From Anatilimnocola floriformis (GTDB lineage: Bacteria > Planctomycetota > Planctomycetia > Pirellulales > Pirellulaceae): DNA of 64,000 bases. Location: the NCBI RefSeq assembly GCF_024256385.1, contig NZ_JAMLFW010000001.1, positions 2,666,001 to 2,730,000 of the forward strand, in the 5' to 3' direction. Positions 17,417-26,549 of the stretch are shown piece by piece; position 1 is the first letter of the stretch; each line of letters begins with the position of its first letter. Below the pieces are notes generated by a model. The model did no database searches. It had not been told where the DNA came from and worked only from the letters and a program-made list of their open reading frames with translations. Both the position numbers and the translations under genes were made by a program.

Positions 17417-19243
17417 ATGAACGCTGGGACAGGATGGTCGCGCGAATACTTTTCTTTGCTTTCGTTGGCAGTGTTGCCGGCGCTCTCGCTGGCGGTCGAG
17501 AAAGTTGACAAAGCCAGCGCTATCGCCAACGACGCAGTACGCGAGGCGCTGCAGCGCGAAGTGTATGGCCTCGACGTTGATCGCGAGCAGCTCCTTTCGG
17601 CAGCACTCGAACAAGCCCCCGACAATGCCGCGGCGCGCTGGCAGCATGGGTATGTTCGTTCGACAACGGGCGAATGGGTAAAGCTCGATGACCGCTCGGA
17701 CAAGAAGCGGCAATCGCTGCTGAAGGGATACGAAAATCAGCGGGCGAATAGCAAAGACACAGTCGTCGATCAGTTGGAACTGGCTGACTGGTGTGGCAAG
17801 CATTTTCTCCGCGAGCAGGAACGCGTTCACTTGCTGCGCGTATGCGAGTTGAGTCCCGATCACACCGCGGCTCGACAGCGACTGGGTTTTGTCCACATCG
17901 GCAACGATTGGGTTTTGCGCGACGAGATCAACAAACAGCAAGCTCAAGACGCAGCCGCGAAAAAGGCGATTGCTTACTGGACTCCACATCTCACCAAGCT
18001 GGCCGCTCAGTTGTCGGCCAGCGATGCCGCAAAACGAGAAGCCGCTGCTGCCCAGTTGAAGCAGATTCATGATCCAGCTGCGCTGCCTGCAATGCAGCAA
18101 GTCCTCGGTACGCGCGGCGAAGAGATGGAGCTGCTAGTCGTCGAAGCGACCGCGCAAATGACCGATCCAGCCGCCATTGCCGCGCTGGCCCGGCATGCCG
18201 TCTTTTCGCCATCGCTGTTTGTGCGGCATACCGCGGCCACGAAGTTGCAGGCCTGCGATCGTGACAGCTATGTGCCGATGCTGGTTTCTTCGATGTTCAC
18301 CCCCGTGGTTTCGCAGATCGCAGAAGTGGCTCTGCCGAACGGCAGAATCGGTTACCGGCAGATGTTTTTGCGTGAAGGCGCCGATCGGCAAGAGTTGTTG
18401 ATTCTCGATACGACGTATCAGCGAGTCGCTGCGCCCGGCGGCGACAGTCAGCAGACGTTTGGCGTTGCGGCTCGCGATGCTCGCCTGACTGCGCGGCGCT
18501 TGGAACAAGCGGCAGCCGCTCAAAATCGAGCGACCGAGGCACTCAACGATCGGATCGCCTGGGTGCTGAACACAGCGACGCAGGAAAAGCTGCCAGCCGT
18601 GCCCGACGAATGGTGGACGTGGTGGAACGAACAGAATGAAGTCTTCGCCACGGGGAGCAAGGCCGTTGCCACGATTCAACACTCGCGCACCGTAGCCGTG
18701 GTCGAGCAGGGTCCAAATTCGCTCGGCAGCGGCAACGGCACGGGACAGGCCGGGAGTGGCTCTCGCTCGATCAGCGCGAGTGGTGGCCGCATGGATTGCC
18801 TGGCTGCAGGCACGCCGGTGTGGACCGAGCGGGGCGAAGTGGCCATCGAAAAAATTCTGGCCGGTGACCTGGTGTTGTCGCGCGATATCGACTCGGGCGA
18901 ACTGGCCTTCAAGCCGGTGCTGCGCACTACGGTTCGTCCTCCCGGCAGGCTCGTGAAGATTCAGGCGGGCAACGAAACCTTCGAAACCAGCGGCGGTCAC
19001 TTGTTCTGGGTTTCGGGCCAAGGTTGGGTGAAGTCGCGGCAGTTGGAGTCCGGCATGGTGCTGCACACGGCGACCGGGCCGACGCGAGTGGCGGAGGTCA
19101 GCGAATCGCCGGTCGCGCCGACTTACAATCTGGTCGTCGCCGATTTCAACAACTACTTTGTGGGCAAGCAGAAAGTGTTGTCGCACGACAACACCGTCCG
19201 TCGCCCAACCAATGTTGCAGTTCCTGGCTTGAAGCCGGAGTAA
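17417..19243 (+). CDS. exported HEAT-like protein with C-terminal HINT domain (paralogue 1)
   Basis: GGGAGG lies seven bases ahead of the ATG at 17417. The 608-residue product begins with a signal-like segment (LLSLAVLPALSLA). A conserved block 'AVREALQREVYGL' follows, then helical repeats (about 60-290) like HEAT/TPR units. The C-terminus from Cys461 is a HINT (intein/hedgehog-type) domain: CLAAGTPVWT, then AGDLVLSRD, then SGGHLFWVSGQGWVK, then NLVVADFNNYFVG, and finally VLSHDN at 587-592. Only 16 residues follow the splice-site Asn, beginning with Thr. In pretoxin-HINT proteins a toxin domain normally follows; here there is none. Two tandem paralogues follow downstream. Confidence 0.85.
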   Translation: MNAGTGWSREYFSLLSLAVLPALSLAVEKVDKASAIANDAVREALQREVYGLDVDREQLLSAALEQAPDNAAARWQHGYVRSTTGEWVKLDDRSDKKRQSLLKGYENQRANSKDTVVDQLELADWCGKHFLREQERVHLLRVCELSPDHTAARQRLGFVHIGNDWVLRDEINKQQAQDAAAKKAIAYWTPHLTKLAAQLSASDAAKREAAAAQLKQIHDPAALPAMQQVLGTRGEEMELLVVEATAQMTDPAAIAALARHAVFSPSLFVRHTAATKLQACDRDSYVPMLVSSMFTPVVSQIAEVALPNGRIGYRQMFLREGADRQELLILDTTYQRVAAPGGDSQQTFGVAARDARLTARRLEQAAAAQNRATEALNDRIAWVLNTATQEKLPAVPDEWWTWWNEQNEVFATGSKAVATIQHSRTVAVVEQGPNSLGSGNGTGQAGSGSRSISASGGRMDCLAAGTPVWTERGEVAIEKILAGDLVLSRDIDSGELAFKPVLRTTVRPPGRLVKIQAGNETFETSGGHLFWVSGQGWVKSRQLESGMVLHTATGPTRVAEVSESPVAPTYNLVVADFNNYFVGKQKVLSHDNTVRRPTNVAVPGLKPE

Positions 19244-19320
19244 GCGGCACGGTACGATCAATAGTAACTACCTGCCGGTGAGTTAATGAGTGGGGCTGCT
19301 CAATCGCACCGGAGCCAAAA

Positions 19321-21120
19321 ATGGACCTACGCTTCATTCCTCGCGTGTTCGTGGCCGGAACTCTATTCCTGCTGGCCGCAGACGCCACGCTTCGCGGCGT
19401 CGAGCCGCCACCGGCCAATCGGGGTTCCAAGCTCACTCAGGAAAGAGTTCGCGAGGCGCTGCAGCGAGAAGTCTATGGCTTGAGTGAGGATCGCGAGAAA
19501 CTGCTGCAGGCTGCGGCCAATGATGAAGCTGGCGCACAACTGCCGCAGTGGTATCTGGGTCGCGTGCAAGGTGCCGATGGCAATTGGAAAGCGGCCGACG
19601 CCAAGCCAACGGCGCGCGAGGGGCAACTCTATCGCGAGTACGCCGCGCTCCGCAGCACGAAAGCCGACGACGCGGCGAGTCACAAGTTGCTCGCCGATTA
19701 GTGTGATAAGAACGGCTTGAAGCAGCAGGAGCGAGCGCATTTGCTCCGTTCCTTGGCCCTCAATGCTAACCAAGCTGGATTACGACAACGGCTCGATCAG
19801 GTGCGAGTTGGCAATCAGTGGGTTGAGCGTCAAGCGGTCGCTCGCGAACAAGCGCGGAGGCGAGAACTCAAGGCAAACTATGAGCGTTGGTCTCCGATCA
19901 TCGCGAAGATCGCACCTCAGTTGACCTCGCTCACGGAAGAAAAGCGTCAGGCTGCCGTCAACCAGATTTTGGCGATTAACGACACGAGTGCGCTGCCTGC
20001 TTTGTTCGATGCGTTGGGCTCACGCGGTGAAGACGAGCAGTTACTGATTCTTGCTGTGTGCAAGAAACTGCCCGATGTCTCGTCGACGGAACTATTGGCC
20101 TGGTTGGCGGCCGAGTCGACTTCACTCAAAGTGCGCGAGACGGCAGCCGAACTTCTGCAGCCGCGCGAGATGACCGATTACGTGCCCCTGATGATTTCGG
20201 CGATGTATTCGCCGATCTCCACGCAGTTTGAGGCCCAGGTATTACCGAACGGGCAGACGGTAATGCGCAAGGCTTATTGGCGCGAAGGTATGGATCATCA
20301 CGAACTGCTGGTTACTGATACTTCGTTCAGAATGAATATCCCGGCGGGGCAGTACTTAGGACCTTCACGCAACCTCGCTCCGGTGTTCTTCAATCAGCAT
20401 CGCATGGAAAATTTAATCGAAGTTGATAACGCGCGCACCGAGGTCGCTGTCGCTGAAAAGAACCGCCTGACTGACGAAAGAAACCGCCGTATCGCGGATG
20501 CGCTCACCAAGTCCACCGGCGAAAAGTTCGCTGCGCAGCCGGACGTATGGTGGAAGTGGTGGCTCGATCTGAATGAATGGACCTTGCCGGACGGAAAGGG
20601 CATGTATTCGTATTACCAGTACAATCGGCGGGAAGATTGGACCGATTTTAAGTGGCCGCGTAAGACTTCTTGCCTCAATGCCGGCACGCCGATTTGGACC
20701 GATCAAGGGCCGGTTGCTGTCGAACGTTTGAAAATTGGCGACTTAGTGCTGTCACGCGATGTCGAGAGTGGTGAGCTTGCATACAAGCCGGTGCTCCTCA
20801 CCACCGTGCGTGAAAAACGACAGCTTACGGAACTAATGGTTGGCGCGGAAAAGATTCAAGCGACCGGCGGTCACTTGTTTTGGGTTTCAGGCACAGGCTG
20901 GGTGCGTACAAAAGAATTGCAGGCGAGTGATGTGCTCCACACAGCGACGAACCCCGTGAACTTGACTGCTGCCCAGCCGGGCATTGTGGCCGAAACATAC
21001 AACTTGGTGGTCGCAGATTTTCACACGTACTTCGTCGGCGAGCACAAGTTGCTGTCGCACGACAACACCGTGCGCCGGCCTACCAATGTTGTCGTGCCGG
21101 GCTTGAAGCCAGAGCAATAG
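19321..21120 (+). pseudogene. HINT-domain protein paralogue 2, interrupted by in-frame amber codon
   Basis: The frame opens at ATG 19321 with a signal peptide (VFVAGTLFLLAAD) and the block 'RVREALQREVYGL'. It is stopped by TAG at 19699-19701. The same frame continues without another stop to 21120 and keeps the whole paralogous sequence. At the stop, paralogues 1 and 3 read ADWC, whereas this copy reads AD-stop-C, so one G-to-A change (TGG to TAG) explains it. The C-terminal HINT domain is intact (SCLNAGTPIWT ... GHLFWVSGTGWVR ... VLSHDN) with the tail TVRRPTNVVVPGLKPEQ. A TTG at 19717 could in principle restart translation, without a signal peptide. Read-through or a sequencing error are alternatives. 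Confidence 0.8.
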
Positions 21121-21175
21121 CGGCAGCGATTACTTCACGAACACATGCGATTGTTTTGATCTGATTAAAAGCAGA

Positions 21176-21203
21176 TTGCAGTCGATACTAGATAGCGTAT
21201 GCT
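21176..21203 (+). promoter_or_regulatory. putative sigma70-type promoter of HINT gene 3
   Basis: TTGCAG (21176-21181), a 16-base spacer and TATGCT (21198-21203) stand about 90 bases before the start codon. The following bases repeat the TATGCTGACC seen before paralogue 1, which suggests that the promoter was duplicated with the gene. Paralogue 2 lacks it and may rely on read-through from gene 1. Confidence 0.4.
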
Positions 21204-21291
21204 GACCGTTGCTGCGGCCAAGGTGAGGCCACTACCTTTCATCCGCTGCAGCAGACTCTTGGGACAGGGGCTTGTGATCAGGAGGCGGGTG

Positions 21292-23124
21292 ATGAAGACA
21301 CGCTTAGGGCAGCTGGGCGGGTTAGTTCCAATTTTGTTTCTTGCTTCGTCAGTCTTCGTAGCAGGCGAAGTACGGGCGGCTGAAGCCGTTGGCGCGAGCA
21401 AAGCCGAAGAAGCGGTTCGCGAAGCATTGCAGCGCGAAGTCTACGGTTTGCTCGCAGATCGCGATTCGCTGTTGAGTTCGGCCATCGATGCCGCGCCGGA
21501 TAACTCGGCAGCGCGCTGGCACCAGGGCTATCTGCGCGGCACGAATGGAGAGTGGGTTGTCGGTGGTGAACCAACCGACAAAGAGCATCAGGAATTGCTC
21601 GCGCTGTATGGAAAGCTGCGAGCCGCGGCGGCCAACACGGCGGCAGGCCAGATCGAAATGGCCGATTGGTGCGCACGCAAAGGCTTGAAGGAGCGCGAAC
21701 GCATCCACCTGATGCGTGTCTGCGAGTTGTCTCCCGACAACATCACGGCTCGGCAACGCCTAGGCTTTGTCCGCGTCGGTCGCGATTGGGTCAGCAAGGC
21801 CGACATTGCTTTCGCGCAGAACCGCGAGGCAGCTCAGCAAAAGGCGGCCACTCATTGGAATCCGATCGTCACTAAGCTCGCGGCTCAGCTTGCGTCACCC
21901 GATGCTCAAAAACGGGTCGCAGCGGTTCTGCAAATCAAAGAAATTCGCGACGCCAGCGCGCTGCCAACGTTGCAGCAACTGGTAGGACGCCGCGGCGAGG
22001 ATGAAGAATTGCTCGTCGTTGAAGTTGCTTCGAAGATCGATGAAACCGACGCGACGGTTGCCCTGGCTCGGCATGCGGTGATGTCGCCATCGCTGCTCGT
22101 GCGACAGACGGCAGCCAAGTTGCTGACGTCGCGCGATCGCGAAGACTTCGTGCCGCTGCTCCTCTCGGCGATGTACTCGCCGGTCGTTTCGCGAATCTCC
22201 GAGTTCGCTCTGCCGAATGGTCAAATCGGTTATCGCCACGCCTTCATGCGTGAAGGGGCCGATCACAACGAAGTGCTGGTGCTTAATACGTCGTATCGCC
22301 GGATCGGTCCCAACAACACGGCGCCGAACGGCAATCAATTGCTGTCGCTCAATCGAGCCGCGCGCGATGCGCAGATGGAAGAAGGTGTGGCCGCTCAAAA
22401 TCAGTACACAGCGGAGTTGAATGACCGGCTCTCCTGGGTGCTGAACACTGCCACCGATGCCAAGTTGCCCGCTGAGCCAGACAAGTGGTGGAAATGGTGG
22501 GCCGACGAAAATGAAGTCTTCATGCCAGGCTCGAAGCAGAATTACACGGTGAGCCGGTCCCGCAGCGTGGATATCGTCGAGATCGATCCGAAGACTCTGA
22601 TCCCGCCGAAGCCAAGCAATATGGTGCTCCTCAGCGTGGAAGTTCTGCGGCCGAGCATTTACACTCCCGCCCCCAGCGATTGCCTGGTTGCTGGTACACC
22701 AGTTTGGACCGATCGCGGTACGGTTGCGATCGAGAGCATGCTCGCTGGCGATATGGTTTTGTCGCGCGATATTGAGACCGGCGAACTCTCCTACAAAGCG
22801 GTGGTGCGCACGACCACTCGTCCTCCAGGGCCGATCATCCGGATCAAAGCGGGCGACGAATTCATCGAATGCAGCAGCGGGCATCCTTTGTGGGTTTCCG
22901 GCAACGGCTGGGTGAAGTCGCGCAATCTGCAGACCGGCATGGTGCTGCATGCGGCCAGCGGCCCGGTGCGTGTGTCGGAGGTGAGCGAAGTAAAAGCCGC
23001 GCCGACATTCAATCTGATTGTGGCAGACAACAACACGTACTTCGTCGGCAATCAGAAGGTGCTTTCGCACGACAACACGCTGCGGCGGCCCACCAATGCC
23101 ATTGTGCCTGGGCTGAAGCCGTAA
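21292..23124 (+). CDS. exported HEAT-like protein with C-terminal HINT domain (paralogue 3)
   Basis: AGGAGG precedes the ATG at 21292, which starts a signal peptide (LVPILFLASSVFVAGEVRA). The 610-residue protein aligns along its whole length with paralogue 1: the 'AVREALQREVYGL' block, helical repeats, a Trp-rich 'PDKWWKWWADENEVF' segment, then the HINT domain from Cys464 (DCLVAGTPVWT ... SSGHPLWVSGNGWVK ... NLIVADNNTYFVG ... VLSHDN). The tail after the terminal Asn is TLRRPTNAIVPGLKP. The linker between repeats and HINT is the most variable part. Both ends of the self-cleavage module (Cys1, and His-Asp-Asn followed by Thr) are present, so cleavage is chemically possible. The CPBP protease gene starts 12 bases downstream. 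Confidence 0.85.
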   Translation: MKTRLGQLGGLVPILFLASSVFVAGEVRAAEAVGASKAEEAVREALQREVYGLLADRDSLLSSAIDAAPDNSAARWHQGYLRGTNGEWVVGGEPTDKEHQELLALYGKLRAAAANTAAGQIEMADWCARKGLKERERIHLMRVCELSPDNITARQRLGFVRVGRDWVSKADIAFAQNREAAQQKAATHWNPIVTKLAAQLASPDAQKRVAAVLQIKEIRDASALPTLQQLVGRRGEDEELLVVEVASKIDETDATVALARHAVMSPSLLVRQTAAKLLTSRDREDFVPLLLSAMYSPVVSRISEFALPNGQIGYRHAFMREGADHNEVLVLNTSYRRIGPNNTAPNGNQLLSLNRAARDAQMEEGVAAQNQYTAELNDRLSWVLNTATDAKLPAEPDKWWKWWADENEVFMPGSKQNYTVSRSRSVDIVEIDPKTLIPPKPSNMVLLSVEVLRPSIYTPAPSDCLVAGTPVWTDRGTVAIESMLAGDMVLSRDIETGELSYKAVVRTTTRPPGPIIRIKAGDEFIECSSGHPLWVSGNGWVKSRNLQTGMVLHAASGPVRVSEVSEVKAAPTFNLIVADNNTYFVGNQKVLSHDNTLRRPTNAIVPGLKP

Positions 23125-23135
23125 GTGCAAAACGA

Positions 23136-23966
23136 ATGACTCGAACGGATTCCGAGCAACGAGTTGGTGCGGATGCGACTTTAAAGACGCACCGCACCTC
23201 GCCAGAACCGGCGTCGCGACCAGAAAGCTACTGGGAGCTTTCGCGCCGGCCGCTTATGTCGCTGGTGTTCATCGCGCCGATTCTGCTGACGTATGAACTC
23301 GGTGTGCTGACGCTCGGTCCCGATTCGTTACGCAACGCAGCCGATGTCTGGGGCCGGCAGTTCTTGCGACTGCTCGGTTTCGGTCAGTATTTTTTGTTGC
23401 CGCTGCTCGTCTGCGGCGTGTTGCTCGCGTGGCATCACCTGCGTCACGATCCCTGGACCATTCGCCGCCGCGTGCTGGGCGTGATGTGGCTCGAAGCGCT
23501 CACGTTTGGCGTGGCGCTGCTGGTTCTCGCGCGGCTGATGGGGAGATTTTTCGAAGCGAGCGCGCAGGATGTTCTCGCTGCGGTCGCGACGAACACTGAG
23601 CGCTCGACGTGGTCGAAGTTCATCGGCTATCTCGGCGCTGGATTTTACGAAGAGCTGCTCTTCCGCTTGATTCTGCTTTCCGGCCTGGCGATTGCGGCGA
23701 AACAAGCGGGCCTGAATCGCCGCGGCAGCTTGCTCACCGCCGTCGGCATTTCGAGCGTGCTATTCGCCGCGGTGCATTACCGCTTTGAACTAAGTTTGTT
23801 CGGCTGGACGATCGGGCCGCAATATGGCGACACATTCGGCTGGTTCAGTTGTTTATTTCGTATCGCCGCTGGTTTGTTTTTTGGTTGCTTGTTCGTGCTG
23901 CGCGGTTTTGGAATCGTGGTTGGCGCGCACGCGATCTACGACATCTTAGTGCTGCTGACGTCGTGA
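23136..23966 (+). CDS. CPBP-family intramembrane metalloprotease
   Basis: The ATG at 23136 follows the third HINT gene by 11 bases, so the two are probably cotranscribed. The 276-residue protein has a polar N-terminus and six to eight hydrophobic segments. The three CPBP/CAAX-protease motifs are seen: EELLFR (about 170-175), AVHYRFE (about 205-211) and GAHAIYD near the C-terminus, supplying the Glu-Glu, His and His/Asp metal site. Members act as membrane proteases or in bacteriocin maturation and immunity. Adjacency to self-processing HINT proteins raises, but does not prove, a role in handling their peptides. Confidence 0.85.
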   Translation: MTRTDSEQRVGADATLKTHRTSPEPASRPESYWELSRRPLMSLVFIAPILLTYELGVLTLGPDSLRNAADVWGRQFLRLLGFGQYFLLPLLVCGVLLAWHHLRHDPWTIRRRVLGVMWLEALTFGVALLVLARLMGRFFEASAQDVLAAVATNTERSTWSKFIGYLGAGFYEELLFRLILLSGLAIAAKQAGLNRRGSLLTAVGISSVLFAAVHYRFELSLFGWTIGPQYGDTFGWFSCLFRIAAGLFFGCLFVLRGFGIVVGAHAIYDILVLLTS

Positions 23967-24071
23967 TGGAGGCGAACGGAAGTAGCTGAAGTAGAACTGT
24001 CAAGAGACATTTCGCGGACGACCGCGAACGTTTAGAAAGTGGCTTTGTGAGGCCGCGAACTCGAACGTATA

Positions 24072-24668
24072 ATGCCACACGTCGCGACTCACACCGAGCC
24101 GCGATCCAAGTTGCAGGAAACGCACACCGTGCTCTCCGTAAGACCCAAAGTCGCCGAATTGTCCTTTCAACTTTTCGGCCGCGCGCTCCATCCCGAGCTC
24201 TTCAAAGTGTTCGCGACGAAGACCGTCGAACGCGGCGATTATCGCGCGCAGATCGACATCACCAGCGCAGGACACGTCATCACCTGGCGTTACCGGGGAC
24301 TTACGCTCACCGAAGTGGCCTGCTCGGCGCAGCATCCGCTGCCGGAAAAGCGGCGGCTCCTTTCCTATCGCCTGAAGGGCGAGCGGAACGATCGCGTCGA
24401 ATGCCGCGGCGGCATTGTCTATCAGATGAACTATCAGCTCGAGCCGGTTGCACCGGAAGTTTTCTGGTCGTTCCAATCCGAGCTCAACGGCGAAACCAAG
24501 CACAACGGCTTGCTGCACGTCTTCGATTCCAGCGGCCGCATGGCTTTGGGTGCGGTTAGCTTCATCCACGCCGAAACGCGCAGCCGCAGCCTGATGGTGC
24601 AGGCCTTTCACACGTTCCCCGACGACTACGCAATTGTGAAAACGCAAAGCGTCTTCGAACTGCCGTAG
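24072..24668 (+). CDS. DUF2617-like protein
   Basis: The 198-residue soluble protein begins near ATG 24072 and matches what I recall of DUF2617: 'VAELSFQLFGRALHPELF', a mid segment 'GHVITWRYRGLTLTEV', and a terminal strand set with 'TRSRSLMVQAFHTFPDDYAIVKTQS'. No signal peptide or transmembrane segment. The first 18 residues are poorly conserved in character, so a later start (GTG in 'TVLSVRP') is possible. Function is unknown. It faces the DUF805/SRPBCC gene tail to tail, separated by a hairpin. Confidence 0.65.
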   Translation: MPHVATHTEPRSKLQETHTVLSVRPKVAELSFQLFGRALHPELFKVFATKTVERGDYRAQIDITSAGHVITWRYRGLTLTEVACSAQHPLPEKRRLLSYRLKGERNDRVECRGGIVYQMNYQLEPVAPEVFWSFQSELNGETKHNGLLHVFDSSGRMALGAVSFIHAETRSRSLMVQAFHTFPDDYAIVKTQSVFELP

Positions 24669-24686
24669 TTGTCTGTTACCAATCGC

Positions 24687-24705
24687 CCCTGCTCCTGCAG
24701 CAGGG
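24687..24705. terminator. hairpin between convergent genes
   Basis: CCCTGCT and AGCAGGG form a 7-bp stem with a five-base loop in the 54-base gap between convergent stop codons. No U-tract follows on either strand, so it is at most a weak or factor-dependent terminator. Confidence 0.4.
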
Positions 24706-24722
24706 ATTCACCGGCTTTGGCA

Positions 24723-26105
24723 TTACTCCGTCGCCAGCGGCGTATGGTCCAGTTCAGCATGTCGCTTCACATGCTCAAGCACCCGCAGATGGATCCGGTG
24801 AATTAAATCGTTCGACCACAGCGTCCAATACGATTGCGGCAGCATGTCGATCTGATACCAGGTGCTCCCCTCGAGTCGAGTTCTGCCATTCGGTAGTTCG
24901 ATTAGGCGAAACTCGCCGCGGTTGCTTCGCAAGGCGCCTTCGAGGTGCGGTGGATGAACGTGCCGGTAAGGCGTGAGTTCGAACATCGGTTCGGGCTGCT
25001 CGACGACATCGAATGCCAGCCGCCGGCCGGGCTCCCAAACGGTGATCGGTTCGACGAACGCGCCAGTCGTGAACTCGCAATGCCGAACCGCGCCGACTCC
25101 TTCGCCGACGATGCGGGCTCGCTGCGGACAGGCGATGCCGGCGCGAAAGTACCACTCGGTGGGCGGCGGCAGCTCGGGAAATTCAATGACGTGTCGCCAA
25201 ACAACGTCAGGCGGCGCGTCGATCTCGACGGCAGAGCGAACTTCGAATTCCGGTGACGGCGCCAGACGCGATTCGATCCAAGCCAGTCCTGGCAGGATCA
25301 GCACGACGCACATCAGCTCACGTACTGGCCGGCGCGTGGTATCGGCGATCATTTTTCCGAGTAATCCGCCAAGCAAACCGAGCGGCGCGAGAATCGGCAG
25401 CGCCATGGCGATGCAAATCAGTCCTTCGAGTGCAAAGAGGAGCATCGCCAGCGCGCCGCAACATACGGCAGCGAGGCCGATTCCGATCGAGGGCCAATAG
25501 CCGCGCGGCTGACGCTGGTTGAACAAGAACGCGGCCAACATGCCCATCAGCAGCGGCGTGCCGATGAAGAGCGATCCGCCATAAGAAGCGAGGCCGTAAG
25601 CGCTGATCGCCAGCATGCTGCCGCCGGCGATCAGGCTGGCCGCGAGCGCGATTACTGCATCCTTGGCCTGGCCTGTTTGATTCTCCGCCTCGCGTGTCGG
25701 CTTCCATTCGGCCAGCTTTGAGTGCGGCACGAAACACATCACCACCATCCAGACCAGGTTCACCAGCGGCAGGATCACCGTCAGGCCGAACCACGGTGAA
25801 AGATGAGCATCGGCTGCGCGGCGGACGCTCATCGAAATGGCGATCCACAAAAACGGCAATGACCAGGCGAACAAAAACCAACCAACCCATGGCGGGCTGC
25901 CCACCAGCAGTTGCGTGCGCATGCTCAGGACTGGATTCAGAAAGTCATGCGGCAGGAAAACGTGGCCGACCATGATCCAGATCAGTGCTGCTTCGACGAC
26001 GTACTTGAAGATCGCCAGCCCAAAGCCGGAAACAGCGTACGCGGCTTGTCCGACGGGTTCGCGAACGCCAAACCAGAGACGCAGCGGGTAAATCATGAGG
26101 GCCAT
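24723..26105 (-). CDS. membrane protein with N-terminal DUF805-like and C-terminal SRPBCC domains
   Basis: Of 460 residues, about 1-115 resemble DUF805 (hydrophobic pairs with 'MSVRRAADAHLSPWFGLTVILPLVNLVWMVVM', shown as a pattern). About 150-285 hold four to five further transmembrane segments rich in Gly/Ala. About 295-445 form a cytoplasmic SRPBCC/polyketide-cyclase-like domain: 'VRSAVEIDAPPDVVW', 'EPGRRLAFDVV', 'RTRLEGSTWYQIDMLPQSYW'. SRPBCC folds bind hydrophobic ligands. The start could be ATG 26105 or 26096. The pairing of a membrane module and a lipid-binding-like fold suggests lipid or isoprenoid sensing, an inference. It is divergently placed from the small membrane gene at 26211. 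Confidence 0.7.
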   Translation of the reverse strand: MALMIYPLRLWFGVREPVGQAAYAVSGFGLAIFKYVVEAALIWIMVGHVFLPHDFLNPVLSMRTQLLVGSPPWVGWFLFAWSLPFLWIAISMSVRRAADAHLSPWFGLTVILPLVNLVWMVVMCFVPHSKLAEWKPTREAENQTGQAKDAVIALAASLIAGGSMLAISAYGLASYGGSLFIGTPLLMGMLAAFLFNQRQPRGYWPSIGIGLAAVCCGALAMLLFALEGLICIAMALPILAPLGLLGGLLGKMIADTTRRPVRELMCVVLILPGLAWIESRLAPSPEFEVRSAVEIDAPPDVVWRHVIEFPELPPPTEWYFRAGIACPQRARIVGEGVGAVRHCEFTTGAFVEPITVWEPGRRLAFDVVEQPEPMFELTPYRHVHPPHLEGALRSNRGEFRLIELPNGRTRLEGSTWYQIDMLPQSYWTLWSNDLIHRIHLRVLEHVKRHAELDHTPLATE

Positions 26106-26210
26106 TCCGAGGAGAGCGAGGTTTCGAGAGCTGAAACCGCAGCCATTCCTAACAGATCACTGGCGGAAAATAAATTGTTAAACGGAGACTCCGGCTACGG
26201 TTCCTTTTCT

Positions 26211-26549
26211 ATGAATGCTCCTGCCGCCACCATCGCTGCCCCGCAAATCCGCTACACCGTCAGCGATTTGCTCAAGTACACGACCGTTTGCGGAGTACTG
26301 TTGGCCGCGCATCCGCTAACCGGCGTAGGCGCGGCAGTTTTACTGATTGCGATGGCGCTCGCGCTGGGAGCGCGGGTGGGGTTGCTGGCGGCGGCGCTAC
26401 TGATGGCCGCTTTTCTCGCGGCCGCGAGCGCGGATGGCTCGCGAGAGTTTTGCACGCTGCTGCTCGGGTGCAGCGTGCTGGGGTGGTATCGATTCGAGCG
26501 TTGGCGGACCGATCTTAAGACTTCAGAAACGACCGAATCGCCGCGTTGA
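26211..26549 (+). CDS. small membrane protein
   Basis: ATG 26211 begins a 112-residue product with an N-terminal helix (YTVSDLLKYTTVCGVLLA) and two strongly hydrophobic segments (about residues 28-75). The C-terminus is polar. Its last 35 bases overlap the 3' end of the convergent hydrolase gene. No family is recognised and the ribosome site is weak. Confidence 0.5.
   Translation: MNAPAATIAAPQIRYTVSDLLKYTTVCGVLLAAHPLTGVGAAVLLIAMALALGARVGLLAAALLMAAFLAAASADGSREFCTLLLGCSVLGWYRFERWRTDLKTSETTESPR

Noticed and set aside
17417-23124. Reading the HINT genes as inteins inserted in a host protein
   Set aside because: There is no C-extein domain and no homing endonuclease; the HINT unit is terminal in all three copies, so they fit standalone HINT proteins better.
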